NCBI GenBank assembly: GCA_002410715.1
Contig: DHOG01000128.1
Location: 1,019 to 8,078 of the forward strand
Length of the DNA: 7,060 bases
Source of the DNA: Ruminococcaceae bacterium UBA5396
Lineage (GTDB): Bacteria > Bacillota > Clostridia > Oscillospirales > Acutalibacteraceae
Direction of reading: 5' to 3'
Program-made: the position numbers and the translations under genes
Shown here: positions 1 to 6,684 of the stretch, piece by piece
How positions within the stretch are numbered: position 1 is the first letter of the stretch
How the letters are laid out: every line of letters starts with the position of its first letter
Notes under the pieces: model-generated
The model's database searches: none
What the model saw: only the letters and a program-made list of their open reading frames with translations
What the model was told of the DNA's origin: nothing

Positions 1-1056
1 CTCGCGTTCCTGCGCCATCATCTGTTGCGGTTGTGAGAGCTTGATTTTTTTACCGCCTTGTACATGCAGGACCTCCATGCCTTTTTCATATCGCCCGGAG
101 CATATTCTCATAAACGCAATTCTATCACGATGTGCCTTATTCATATTGGCTTGTATTTTGAATACAAATGCCGAAAACTCCTCTTTCACGGGGTCGATCA
201 TGCCGATATCAGCCTCACGGGGACAGGGGGGAGAGGTTAATTCAAGGAATAATTTCAAAAAAGGTTCAACACCAAAATTGGTGAGGGCAGAACCAAAAAA
301 AGCGGGAGACAACTTACCGGAGCGTACCTTATCTAAATCAAACTCGTTGCTCGCGCCGTCAAGCAGTTCGATTTCATCTGCCAGCTGCTGAAGCTGGTCA
401 TCCGGAATCATGTCGGTGATGCGTTTTTCATTAATTTCGCCGCGAATGGTTTCTACTTCGCGCTGACCGTTGTTGGCAACAAAGGATAGTATTTGCCGGC
501 TGTCCCTATCATAAACGCCGCGAAATTCCCGTCCCGAACCGATCGGCCAGTTCATGGGAACGGTCTGGATACCAAGTTCTTTTTCAATTTCATCAATCAG
601 GTCGAAGGGATCGCGCGCCTCACGATCCATTTTATTGACAAATGTAAAGATCGGGATGCCCCGCATAACACAGACCTTAAACAGCTTTCGGGTTTGCTGC
701 TCAACGCCTTTGGACGCGTCAATGACCATTACGGCCGAGTCAGCCGCCATCAAAGTGCGGTAGGTATCCTCAGAAAAATCCTGATGTCCGGGTGTGTCCA
801 GGATATTAATACAGCAATCGTTATAGTGAAATTGCAAAACCGAAGAAGTAACAGAGATGCCTCGTTGCTTTTCGATCTCCATCCAGTCCGAAACTGCATG
901 CTTGGCTGTCCTTTTGCCCTTAACCGAGCCTGCAAGCTGGATTGCTCCTCCGTATAAAAGCAGTTTTTCAGTCAATGTCGTTTTACCGGCATCAGGGTGG
1001 GATATAATGGCAAATGTGCGCCGTTTTTGGATTTCCTGCTGGTAGTTTGACAACAT
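1..1056 (-). CDS. prfC: Peptide chain release factor 3 (RF3), 5' part, 3' end cut by the left window edge
   Basis: RF3 is a cytosolic translational GTPase that helps release RF1/RF2 from the ribosome after termination. The minus frame is open from the ATG at 1054-1056 to base 1, giving 352 residues of a protein usually near 530. The G1 P-loop SHPDAGKTT lies at residues 19-27, the G3 motif DTPGHQ at 87-92 and the G4 motif NKMD at 141-144. The stretch DWMEIEKQRGISVTSS just before G3 is typical of RF3 and separates it from EF-G and the Tet ribosomal-protection proteins. The visible end (GGKKIKLSQPQQMMAQERE) is also RF3-like and belongs to the domain after the G domain. The start is supported by a GGGGGA-like ribosome binding site about four bases upstream and by the family N-terminus. 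I checked the frame codon by codon and found no stop or shift. It appears to be transcribed alone, away from the ger operon. Confidence 0.96.
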   Translation of the reverse strand, partial: MLSNYQQEIQKRRTFAIISHPDAGKTTLTEKLLLYGGAIQLAGSVKGKRTAKHAVSDWMEIEKQRGISVTSSVLQFHYNDCCINILDTPGHQDFSEDTYRTLMAADSAVMVIDASKGVEQQTRKLFKVCVMRGIPIFTFVNKMDREARDPFDLIDEIEKELGIQTVPMNWPIGSGREFRGVYDRDSRQILSFVANNGQREVETIRGEINEKRITDMIPDDQLQQLADEIELLDGASNEFDLDKVRSGKLSPAFFGSALTNFGVEPFLKLFLELTSPPCPREADIGMIDPVKEEFSAFVFKIQANMNKAHRDRIAFMRICSGRYEKGMEVLHVQGGKKIKLSQPQQMMAQERE

Positions 1057-1102
1057 GATTCCCCCATAGCAATTGCGAAATTATCGTAATATTATCGTAT
1101 TT

Positions 1103-1108
1103 ATTATA
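1103..1108 (-). promoter_or_regulatory. Candidate -10 box of the prfC promoter
   Basis: Read on the minus strand this is a perfect TATAAT, about 47 bases upstream of the prfC ATG. The -35 region is weak: with a 17-base spacer the hexamer would be CAGTTA at 1126-1131. That hexamer lies inside the palindrome 1121-1141, so the promoter may depend on an activator or be covered by a repressor. The -10 match is seen directly; promoter activity is inferred. Confidence 0.5.
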
Positions 1109-1120
1109 GAATGTATAAGC

Positions 1121-1141
1121 ATGCTTAACTGCGTTAAGCAT
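1121..1141. repeat. Perfect 9-bp inverted repeat (atgcttaac-tgc-gttaagcat) over the prfC -35 region
   Basis: The arms at 1121-1129 and 1133-1141 are exact reverse complements with a 3-base loop. A further inverted copy of the same core, TAAGCAT at 1116-1122, makes the overlapping perfect palindrome taagcatgctta at 1116-1127. Three copies of one heptamer core within 26 bases next to a -10 box suggest a protein binding site. A small RNA hairpin is the alternative. Confidence 0.5.
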
Positions 1142-1142
1142 A

Positions 1143-1175
1143 CAGCTGCGTTCGACTGAAAGCCGAACGCAGCTG
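1143..1175 (-). terminator. Strong 12-bp hairpin, possible terminator of the ger operon
   Basis: The arms cagctgcgttcg (1143-1154) and cgaacgcagctg (1164-1175) are perfectly complementary, with a 9-base loop. The hairpin lies 126 bases past the gerKB stop and upstream of prfC, so it is well placed to end ger transcription. However, no run of T follows it on either strand, so a classical intrinsic terminator is not proven. It could instead be the core of a small repeat element (see the inverted repeat 1065-1242). Confidence 0.4.
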
Positions 1176-1300
1176 GGGCAATAAAAGACGACTAATAATA
1201 GCACGATTTTATCGGTTTCGCAAATTTTTTTGAATTGCTATGCCATATAGGGAAAAGCCAATTATTATAAACTTTATTGTTTCAACTATTTACATCGGTT

Positions 1301-2440
1301 TCAGTATGCACCGCTTTCTTGCGGCTCCTGATTGCCGGACTGTTTTGGTTTCATATTCTTTTTATCTTTCCGCGTCTTGATTTCAGCGCCGATCCAGATG
1401 ATGATGGGCAGCAATGTCTGAAAGGGCAGGGCAATCCATCTATAAAGGCTCAGTCCATTTAACATTTCGAAAACATTTTTATATACGATTTGGCTGAAGA
1501 CTGCCATGATAACAGCCACCGGGAATAGCGCTTTTTTGTAACCCTTTATCCCCAATAGCTTGGCGGTTCCGATAGATGCCCCGAAAAGACAGACTGCTAT
1601 TTTGGTTATTCCTCCGAGGTAGAAATTGCTGCTAATGGTGGATTCCAATCTTTGTAAAAACGTTCCCACTCTGACAATTCGTATCGTGGTGTAAGACGGA
1701 AACAATTCGGATTCCATGGTTGGTCCTCCTAAGACAAAAAGGTTGCGAAAAAAAACAATCAGCATGACCGCACCGCCGATTAGAAGGCCTATCATGTATA
1801 TTTTATAAGGACTCTGGCTTTTTTTTAACGATTTTGTTATTGTTAAGAACAAAACCGTTTCGGCAAATGGAAAGGTGAAGAGTTTGATGGCGGAATCCGC
1901 CATAACACCGGTGTCACTACTCGCGATGGGGAATAGATTGGAAAAATCCATTTGCTGATAAGCGAGTATAACAGTGGCGGTTACGATAATCAGATAAATC
2001 GGCATAATTACAGCAGACCATTTCCCCAGCACCTGTACCCCATTAAATACAAGGTATACGATAGCTGCTATTAAAATGATGAGAATTGCCCACTGCGGTG
2101 TTTCTGGTTTGGTTGCAACCTGTACAAATTCTGTAAAGTTTCTTAACACAAGGGCACCAAGATAGGTTGAGTACAGCGTATACAATAAAATAAAAATTCT
2201 GCCCGCTATTTTTCCGAAAACCGTTAAAGCAATGTCAAATATATCCGACCCGGGGAAAAGCTTTATAATACGCGAAAACACGATAAAAAAAGGAGCCGCC
2301 AGTACCATAGCAGCTAAAAGGGCGATCCATGAATCATGTGCAGATCCTGCAACACTGCCAAAAATGGCGCTGCTGCCGAATATTAGCAATGATAATATGC
2401 ATATAGCCTGTTTGGTATTTATAGATTCCCTGTCAATCAT
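1301..2440 (-). CDS. gerKB: Germinant receptor B subunit (GerKB-like, GerAB/ArcD/ProY family transporter fold)
   Basis: This is the integral membrane B subunit of a nutrient germinant receptor in the inner spore membrane, related to amino-acid permeases and thought to carry the germinant site. From the ATG at 2438-2440 it has 379 residues, close to the usual 360-375. About ten hydrophobic segments span residues 12-350, followed by a charged tail from about 353. Family marks include FPFAE at 190-194 (commonly FPFGE) and FLQRLESTI at 261-269. The frame is open further up, with a TTG at 2476, but that TTG has no good ribosome site. The ATG has AAAGGA 13 bases upstream and a nearer GGA, and it gives the family-like N-terminus, so I prefer it; the start is moderately sure. 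It is the last gene of an A-C-B operon, 99 bases after gerKC. The gerK name rests on gene order, because paralogous gerA/B/K types cannot be separated here. Confidence 0.9.
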   Translation of the reverse strand: MIDRESINTKQAICILSLLIFGSSAIFGSVAGSAHDSWIALLAAMVLAAPFFIVFSRIIKLFPGSDIFDIALTVFGKIAGRIFILLYTLYSTYLGALVLRNFTEFVQVATKPETPQWAILIILIAAIVYLVFNGVQVLGKWSAVIMPIYLIIVTATVILAYQQMDFSNLFPIASSDTGVMADSAIKLFTFPFAETVLFLTITKSLKKSQSPYKIYMIGLLIGGAVMLIVFFRNLFVLGGPTMESELFPSYTTIRIVRVGTFLQRLESTISSNFYLGGITKIAVCLFGASIGTAKLLGIKGYKKALFPVAVIMAVFSQIVYKNVFEMLNGLSLYRWIALPFQTLLPIIIWIGAEIKTRKDKKNMKPKQSGNQEPQESGAY

Positions 2441-2504
2441 GATAAGATCCAAGTCCTTTCCGGGTTTTACGCCCAAAAGGACATAAAACCAACCAATGGG
2501 TATC

Positions 2505-2521
2505 TGTCCGCAAATCGGACA
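2505..2521 (-). repeat. Small 6-bp hairpin in the gerKC-gerKB gap
   Basis: The bases tgtccg (2505-2510) and cggaca (2516-2521) can pair around a 5-base loop, 18 bases after the gerKC stop. No T-run follows, so it is not a convincing terminator. It may modestly affect processing or the relative output of gerKC and gerKB. It could be chance. Confidence 0.25.
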
Positions 2522-2539
2522 CGCAAGTAACCGAGATTT

Positions 2540-3694
2540 TTATTTGGACATGCCGGAACTTCTGATAAATATATTTGACTTGATTTCCACTTCGGCATTT
2601 TTAAAATAAACATCCCAGTCCTTGCTTAATTTATGCCAAAGCTTGTGGTTCTTTTCATAGATCATTTTTCCGAAACCAAAAATATCTTTTTGATATTCTG
2701 TCTGAACATATTTTATAGACTCATGCATCTTTTGAACCAGCCTGTTTTGGGCGGAAGCACTGATTTTTTTAACTGATGTTACATCAAGCATATCGGTCCC
2801 GGGCGGAATTTCCAAAGCCATCACAGAGGATTGTACGTTAATTTTTATTTTTATTTTCTTTCCGTCAAATGAAATCGAGCTTTTTGTTTTAGTCTTCATA
2901 ATCTCAAGGGCTACATCATCCTGACCGTCATTATTTAAATCGGTTGTTAAAATTCCCTTGTCTATTTCATCGGTAACGAATAGCGAGAAATGCACAATCT
3001 CTGCAGGGATATTTCCGATCATTTTATCCTTTTTAAATACCGCCGAACCGTCAGCCTGAATGGTTGGCTTCTCACCGTTTTGAACAATCATAAATATAGG
3101 AAGAGTCAGTGCGATTCCATCTCTGTTTAGGCAGTTGTATACCTCATAAATGAGGTTGCTTTTGATATAGGATAAAACATACCTATCCTTATCAATAATT
3201 TCGCAGATTTCCTGTCCAACAAAATCAACACTAATTGGTTTCATGTTAAAAAGTTCTTTTGCGGTTTTCTCGCCTGAAATTACGACATTTATTAATTCAC
3301 GGGCTTCATTATCATGCAAAAACCACTCGATCAAAGGCGAAATGCCCTGCTCTTTCGCCAATGTTTGGTTGATAATTAATGTCTGCATTTGGCTGAAATA
3401 AAGTTTACTCGACAGCTTGTTATTTGCTTTTCTAATTGCATCATAAATAGTTGTTCCCACCGACTCGACCAATTCCGGCATAACTTTCCCTTCACGCCCG
3501 GCCGCATCAGATAGGTTGATGGTTTCAAATGTCAAAAGATAAGTGCCGTTTTTGGGGCCCATGTCGATTGCAACACCCTTGACGGTTTCCATTTTATCAG
3601 CACCGCGATAATTCCAGCAGCCTGTCATGGTGACTGAAATAAAGGACACAATTAGTATGGCAAATGCTTTTTTCAATGTTTTAATTGTTACCAC
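2540..3694 (-). CDS. gerKC: Germinant receptor C subunit, Ger(x)C family lipoprotein
   Basis: This is the lipoprotein C subunit of the germinant receptor, anchored on the outer face of the inner spore membrane and needed with A and B for nutrient sensing. It has 384 residues, a normal family length. Residues 8-25 form a signal peptide (KKAFAILIVSF then VTMTG) ending at the lipobox cysteine C26. The following GCWNYRGADKMETVKGVAID resembles the family's mature N-terminus, usually GCWD-R-E. The Ger(x)C C-terminal domain should cover roughly residues 215-375. The chosen start is a GTG at 3692-3694, overlapping the end of gerKA by 14 bases, which suggests translational coupling. No strong ribosome site is visible before it, and a TTG a few codons on (residue 7) is possible. 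The signal peptide survives either choice. Confidence 0.92.
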   Translation of the reverse strand: MVTIKTLKKAFAILIVSFISVTMTGCWNYRGADKMETVKGVAIDMGPKNGTYLLTFETINLSDAAGREGKVMPELVESVGTTIYDAIRKANNKLSSKLYFSQMQTLIINQTLAKEQGISPLIEWFLHDNEARELINVVISGEKTAKELFNMKPISVDFVGQEICEIIDKDRYVLSYIKSNLIYEVYNCLNRDGIALTLPIFMIVQNGEKPTIQADGSAVFKKDKMIGNIPAEIVHFSLFVTDEIDKGILTTDLNNDGQDDVALEIMKTKTKSSISFDGKKIKIKINVQSSVMALEIPPGTDMLDVTSVKKISASAQNRLVQKMHESIKYVQTEYQKDIFGFGKMIYEKNHKLWHKLSKDWDVYFKNAEVEIKSNIFIRSSGMSK

Positions 3695-5219
3695 CGCTTT
3701 GCTTGCTATTTAGCCGCACACTGTCCCCAGAGGCTTTCGGTCTGGTTTTCATATTCCACCAAGGGGCGCGTACCCCAGTATCCTTCAGATCCTGCCCCTT
3801 GAATGACAGCTTGTCTATCGGCGTCATATAGGGTATCCCGAAGGATCTTATGCTGATTATGTGAATTACTAATATTGACAATCCCATCATAAATCCGAAA
3901 TAACCAAAGCCACTTGCAAGAGCCAGCAAAAAATAGCGGAATACGATTGCTGGTGTATTTATCTTTGGTATTAACAGACTGGTGATTGCGGTGATCGCCA
4001 CGATAATAATCATGGGTGCGGCAACAAGCCGTGCCTCGACCGCGGCCTGTCCGATCACAAGAGCGCCCACAATGCTGAGTGCCTGACCTAGGTTAGAGGG
4101 CATCCGGATTCCGGTTTCTTTTAAAATATCAAAGACGATAAGCAGTAAGAACGATTCGATTGCATCAGGGAAAGGAACAGTTAACCGTTCTGCCGCTATG
4201 GCGATATAGAGCTGCGGCGGCATCATTTCCTGATGATATGCTACCAGTGCGATATAGAATGCCGGAGTGGCGATTGCAATAAAGAAGCTGATCAGACGCA
4301 AAAATCTTCCAAAGGTTGAGTAAATATAGTTGAGATAATAGTCCTCATTGCTTTGAAAGTTTTCTGCAAAGACATAGGGTAGCGTAAGGACGACAGGAGT
4401 ACCGTCAGTAAGCAGCACGATCTTTCCTTCCAGTATTTTGCTTACCGCCACATCAGGACGTTCGGTAAATCCAATCGTCCTGAAGGGACTCCATTTATTA
4501 TCACAAATGAGTTCACTGATGTAGTTGCTGTCCAGCACACCGTCTATATCAATTTTGTCCAGCCGTTTATAAAGCTCGTCTAGTATATTTTTGTTTACCA
4601 GGCTGTCCATGTAGCAGATAATAGACTTTGTTTTTGTCCGTCTGCCAAAGGTATAGTATCTTAGTTTCAGATCGTTTGACCGGACTCTCCGGTGAATCAT
4701 TGAAAGATTCACCATTAAAGATTCGTTAAAGCCTTCACGGGGACCGCTGAGTATCTGTTCGCTTGGCGGTTCGGATACTGAACGGAGCTGGAAGTATTTG
4801 GTGTTGAGGATAAGGGCTTCTGCTTCTCCGTCAAGGATCAAGATGGTGTCGCCGTAGGTGACCGATTCAATTAACTCCTGGAGATTGTTGGTTTTAGTAA
4901 CTTCATTAATCAGAATGACTTGATTGCTCAATGTATCAAGGCGTTTTTTTTCACTAAATTGAATGGTGGTCAGCATCAACGGTTTTATGATGGCTTCGTT
5001 TATGATATCGGGCTTAACAAGGCCGTCCATATTGAATATGCAAAACCTGATGTTTGGATCGGCCTTGTTATTAAACGGTCTTGCTATAAAGGTATCATCA
5101 TCTTTAAATAGACCTTTAAAAAGGGCAATGTTTTGTTTAAGATCGGATGTAAGGGAGGCGCCCCGATTCTTCTGTTGGTTCAACTTCTCCATTGCTTCTT
5201 TAGACGGGTAATCCAGCAT
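3681..5219 (-). CDS. gerKA: Germinant receptor A subunit (GerKA-like, GerA family)
   Basis: This is the A subunit of the nutrient germinant receptor. It has a soluble N-terminal region of about 300 residues and a membrane domain in the inner spore membrane; oligomers of A subunits are reported to act as ion channels in germination. The 512-residue length fits the family (about 480-540). The family signature GPREGFNE is at residues 159-166, followed by NLSMIHRRVRS at 171-181. In the membrane part, PPQL at 334-337 and TVPFP at 347-351 form the conserved loop; hydrophobic segments run from about 306 to 458, with a hydrophilic tail after that. The ATG at 5217-5219 is preceded by a clear GGAGGT ribosome site five bases upstream. 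It is the first gene of the A-C-B operon. A candidate sigma-G promoter and a long palindrome lie just upstream. Nothing is missing or truncated. Confidence 0.95.
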   Translation of the reverse strand: MLDYPSKEAMEKLNQQKNRGASLTSDLKQNIALFKGLFKDDDTFIARPFNNKADPNIRFCIFNMDGLVKPDIINEAIIKPLMLTTIQFSEKKRLDTLSNQVILINEVTKTNNLQELIESVTYGDTILILDGEAEALILNTKYFQLRSVSEPPSEQILSGPREGFNESLMVNLSMIHRRVRSNDLKLRYYTFGRRTKTKSIICYMDSLVNKNILDELYKRLDKIDIDGVLDSNYISELICDNKWSPFRTIGFTERPDVAVSKILEGKIVLLTDGTPVVLTLPYVFAENFQSNEDYYLNYIYSTFGRFLRLISFFIAIATPAFYIALVAYHQEMMPPQLYIAIAAERLTVPFPDAIESFLLLIVFDILKETGIRMPSNLGQALSIVGALVIGQAAVEARLVAAPMIIIVAITAITSLLIPKINTPAIVFRYFLLALASGFGYFGFMMGLSILVIHIISIRSFGIPYMTPIDKLSFKGQDLKDTGVRAPWWNMKTRPKASGDSVRLNSKQSGGNN

Positions 5220-5230
5220 ATTAGACCTCC

Positions 5231-5258
5231 ATACAAATGATACCTATATCATTTGTAT
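5231..5258. promoter_or_regulatory. 28-bp palindrome (12+4+12) between the gerKA ribosome site and its promoter
   Basis: Arms atacaaatgata (5231-5242) and tatcatttgtat (5247-5258) are perfect reverse complements around ccta. It abuts the gerKA ribosome binding site (GGAGGT, 5225-5230) and covers the candidate -10 box, so a dimeric regulator bound here would block or shape ger transcription. If transcription began further upstream, the same bases could fold into an mRNA hairpin beside the ribosome site. The palindrome is seen directly; the regulator is unknown. Confidence 0.6.
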
Positions 5259-5275
5259 TATTTTACTTGTTATTC
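5247..5275 (-). promoter_or_regulatory. Candidate sigma-G-type promoter of the ger operon
   Basis: On the minus strand GAATA (5271-5275) is followed by a 17-base spacer and AATGATA (5247-5253). The known forespore sigma-G consensus is roughly GHATR, 17-18 bases, CATWHTA, so the -35 matches fully and the -10 at five of seven positions. Germinant receptor operons in B. subtilis are sigma-G transcribed, which makes this the preferred reading. Transcription would start near 5240, leaving a leader of about 20 bases that keeps the ribosome site. Confidence 0.45.
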
Positions 5276-5341
5276 CCGACAGTAAGCTGAAAGATACAAT
5301 TTTTGAACTCTTTTTTAAAATGCATACCCCCTTGCCTTACC

Positions 5342-5370
5342 TTGACAAAGCAGTTGCTTGTATATATGAT
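5342..5370 (+). promoter_or_regulatory. Near-consensus sigma-A promoter for the chromate transporter pair
   Basis: TTGACA (5342-5347), a 17-base spacer and TATGAT (5365-5370) form an almost perfect vegetative promoter. Transcription should begin near 5377, about 39 bases ahead of the first chr start. It lies downstream of the ATG at 5320, which therefore cannot be used from this transcript and helps to fix the true start of the gene. Confidence 0.75.
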
Positions 5371-5415
5371 AAAATAATAAGTAAACTACGGTTGATGGGG
5401 GATACGTCGTTATAT

Positions 5416-5988
5416 ATGAACAAGAGCATAAGATTGTATGGGAAGCTGTTTACTTCAACATTCTATTTAAGTGCGTTTACATTCGGCGGGGGTTATGTAA
5501 TTATTCCCCTCATGCATAAAAAGTTTGTAGAAAAATATCGGTGGATAGAAGAAAAAGAAATGCTGGATTTGACCGCAATTGCACAGTCAACGCCGGGGGC
5601 AATGGCGGTAAATGCATCGATATTAATTGGGTACCGGTTAGCCGGTGTTTTCGGAGCGTTTGTCACCATTTTGGGAACCATACTGCCGCCGCTTATTATT
5701 CTGTCGGTCATATCCCTGTTTTATAATGAATTTCAGGAGAACGCCGTAATAAAAGCAATCTTAAAGGGGATGAACGCCGGTGTAGCAGCGGTTGTGGCAG
5801 ATGTAACGGTAACCATGGGGAAAGGCATTATCAATGAAAAGAACATGTTTGCGGTGCTAATTATGATTGTATCGTTTTCCGCCGTTTTCTTTTTCAATAT
5901 GGATGTAATATTGATCATCCTTGCTTGCGCGATACTCGGACTTGCGGTCACGATCTACGGCAGGTATAAGCAAAGGGGGATGACTTAG
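5416..5988 (+). CDS. chrA: Chromate transporter family protein, first short-chain half (ChrA/CHR family)
   Basis: This is a membrane protein of the CHR family, in which full-length ChrA exports chromate and paired short proteins each correspond to one half. From the ATG at 5416 it has 190 residues and about six hydrophobic segments. The motif FGGGYVIIPL is at residues 23-32 and QSTPGAMAVN at 57-66, both diagnostic. The frame is open back to an ATG at 5320, but that start lies before the promoter at 5342-5370 and would add an atypical hydrophilic leader. The 5416 ATG has GGGGGA 13 bases upstream, rather far; an ATG at 5395 lacks a ribosome site. The gene is one base from its partner, so they are surely co-expressed. 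Chromate is the family substrate; the true ion here is not shown by sequence. Confidence 0.88.
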   Translation: MNKSIRLYGKLFTSTFYLSAFTFGGGYVIIPLMHKKFVEKYRWIEEKEMLDLTAIAQSTPGAMAVNASILIGYRLAGVFGAFVTILGTILPPLIILSVISLFYNEFQENAVIKAILKGMNAGVAAVVADVTVTMGKGIINEKNMFAVLIMIVSFSAVFFFNMDVILIILACAILGLAVTIYGRYKQRGMT

Positions 5989-5989
5989 G

Positions 5990-6562
5990 ATGCTTTACTT
6001 AAAACTATTTTGGAGCTTTTTTCAGATAGGGTTATTCAGCATCGGCGGAGGATATGCCGCAATGCCCCTTATACAAAAACAGGTAGTGGATATGAATCAC
6101 TGGCTGTCAATGAATGAATTTGTTGATGTTGTAACCATATCTCAAATGACGCCCGGACCGATTGCGATTAATTCGGCAACCTTTGTCGGTATGCGGGTAT
6201 CCGGAACATTAGGAGCGATCGTTGCGACGGTTGGCTGTATTTTCCCGTCCTGCGTGATTGTCCTTTTGATTGCATACTTTTATTATAAATATCAGAATTT
6301 ATGGGTGATACAAGGGGCGTTAAAGGGCTTAAGACCAGCGGTTGTTTCGCTGATTGCATCGGCAGGGTTGTCAATTTTGGTACTGGCGCTGTTTAACGGT
6401 AGCGCTGTTTCGTGGTTTGGTATTAACCTATCTGAAATCGATGTGGTGGCAGCAATTCTTTTCGTGACTGGATTTATAATATTGAGAAAGTTCAAACCAA
6501 ATCCGGTATATGTCATGCTGGGTTGCGGCGCGGTTGGACTGATCTGTTATCAATTTATTTGA
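5990..6562 (+). CDS. chrA: Chromate transporter family protein, second short-chain half (ChrA/CHR family)
   Basis: This is the partner half of the preceding gene, also 190 residues. The diagnostic motifs are IGGGYAAMPLI at residues 18-28 and QMTPGPIAIN at 52-61. The hydrophobic profile suggests about six membrane segments, with a polar loop near residues 126-135. The start ATG follows the upstream stop by one base. Its ribosome site AAAGGGGGA (5972-5980) lies inside the end of the first gene, nine bases from the ATG, so translation is probably coupled. In bacilli such paired half-genes (ywrB/ywrA type) are reported to be needed together for chromate resistance; a two-protein transporter is the likely product here. 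Expression should come from the promoter at 5342 and stop at the hairpin 6616-6662. Confidence 0.9.
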   Translation: MLYLKLFWSFFQIGLFSIGGGYAAMPLIQKQVVDMNHWLSMNEFVDVVTISQMTPGPIAINSATFVGMRVSGTLGAIVATVGCIFPSCVIVLLIAYFYYKYQNLWVIQGALKGLRPAVVSLIASAGLSILVLALFNGSAVSWFGINLSEIDVVAAILFVTGFIILRKFKPNPVYVMLGCGAVGLICYQFI

Positions 6563-6615
6563 ATCATCTCCATCGTAGAATTTGAACAGAATATCATTGC
6601 AAACAAATTAAGCAG

Positions 6616-6662
6616 CTAAAAGGGCTTGAGGTCTGTATATACAGATTCTCAAGCCCTTTTAG
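6616..6662. terminator. Bidirectional hairpin terminator between the chr pair and sigK
   Basis: The arms ctaaaagggcttgag (6616-6630) and ctcaagcccttttag (6648-6662) form a perfect 15-bp stem with A-tract and T-tract ends, so it works in either direction. The 17-base loop contains its own 14-base palindrome tctgtatatacaga (6632-6645), which can extend the stem. It lies 53 bases after the chr pair and 22 bases after the sigK stop on the other strand, as expected for two convergent units. Confidence 0.85.
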
Positions 6663-6684
6663 TAAATCCAATCTCTATTCGCCG

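Larger units (their letters stand above)
1065..1242. repeat. Inverted-repeat-bounded non-coding unit, about 178 bp, MITE-like in form
   Basis: The left end catagcaattgcgaaa (1065-1080) is repeated in inverse orientation at 1216-1242. There the same 16 bases appear split: tttcgc (1216-1221), an 11-base A/T-rich insert, then aattgctatg (1233-1242). The two hairpins 1121-1141 and 1143-1175 sit between the arms. I see no clear target-site duplication and no coding frame. The left arm runs up to the prfC ribosome binding site. The repeat is seen in the sequence; calling it a mobile unit is only a hypothesis. Confidence 0.35.

Noticed and set aside
41..957. Open plus-strand frames of 60-154 codons at 41-391 and 493-957.
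   Set aside because: They lie antisense to prfC, whose protein motifs are unmistakable, and their translations show no domain or ribosome site.
992..1204. A 70-codon minus-strand frame spanning the prfC start and the upstream gap.
   Set aside because: It overlaps the prfC start region in another frame and the two hairpins, and has no recognisable features.
1211..1302. Direct repeat atcggtttc at 1211-1219 and 1294-1302.
   Set aside because: It is nine bases, only two copies, without associated symmetry or a known site; chance is a sufficient explanation.
2441..2476. A TTG start at 2476 for the GerKB-like gene.
   Set aside because: It has no good ribosome site; the ATG at 2440 gives a family-like N-terminus with AAAGGA upstream, though at a long spacing.
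5320..5415. An N-terminal extension of 32 residues on the first chromate transporter gene, from an ATG at 5320.
   Set aside because: A near-consensus promoter (TTGACA-17-TATGAT, 5342-5370) lies inside it, no ribosome site precedes 5320, and the added segment is unlike the family N-terminus.
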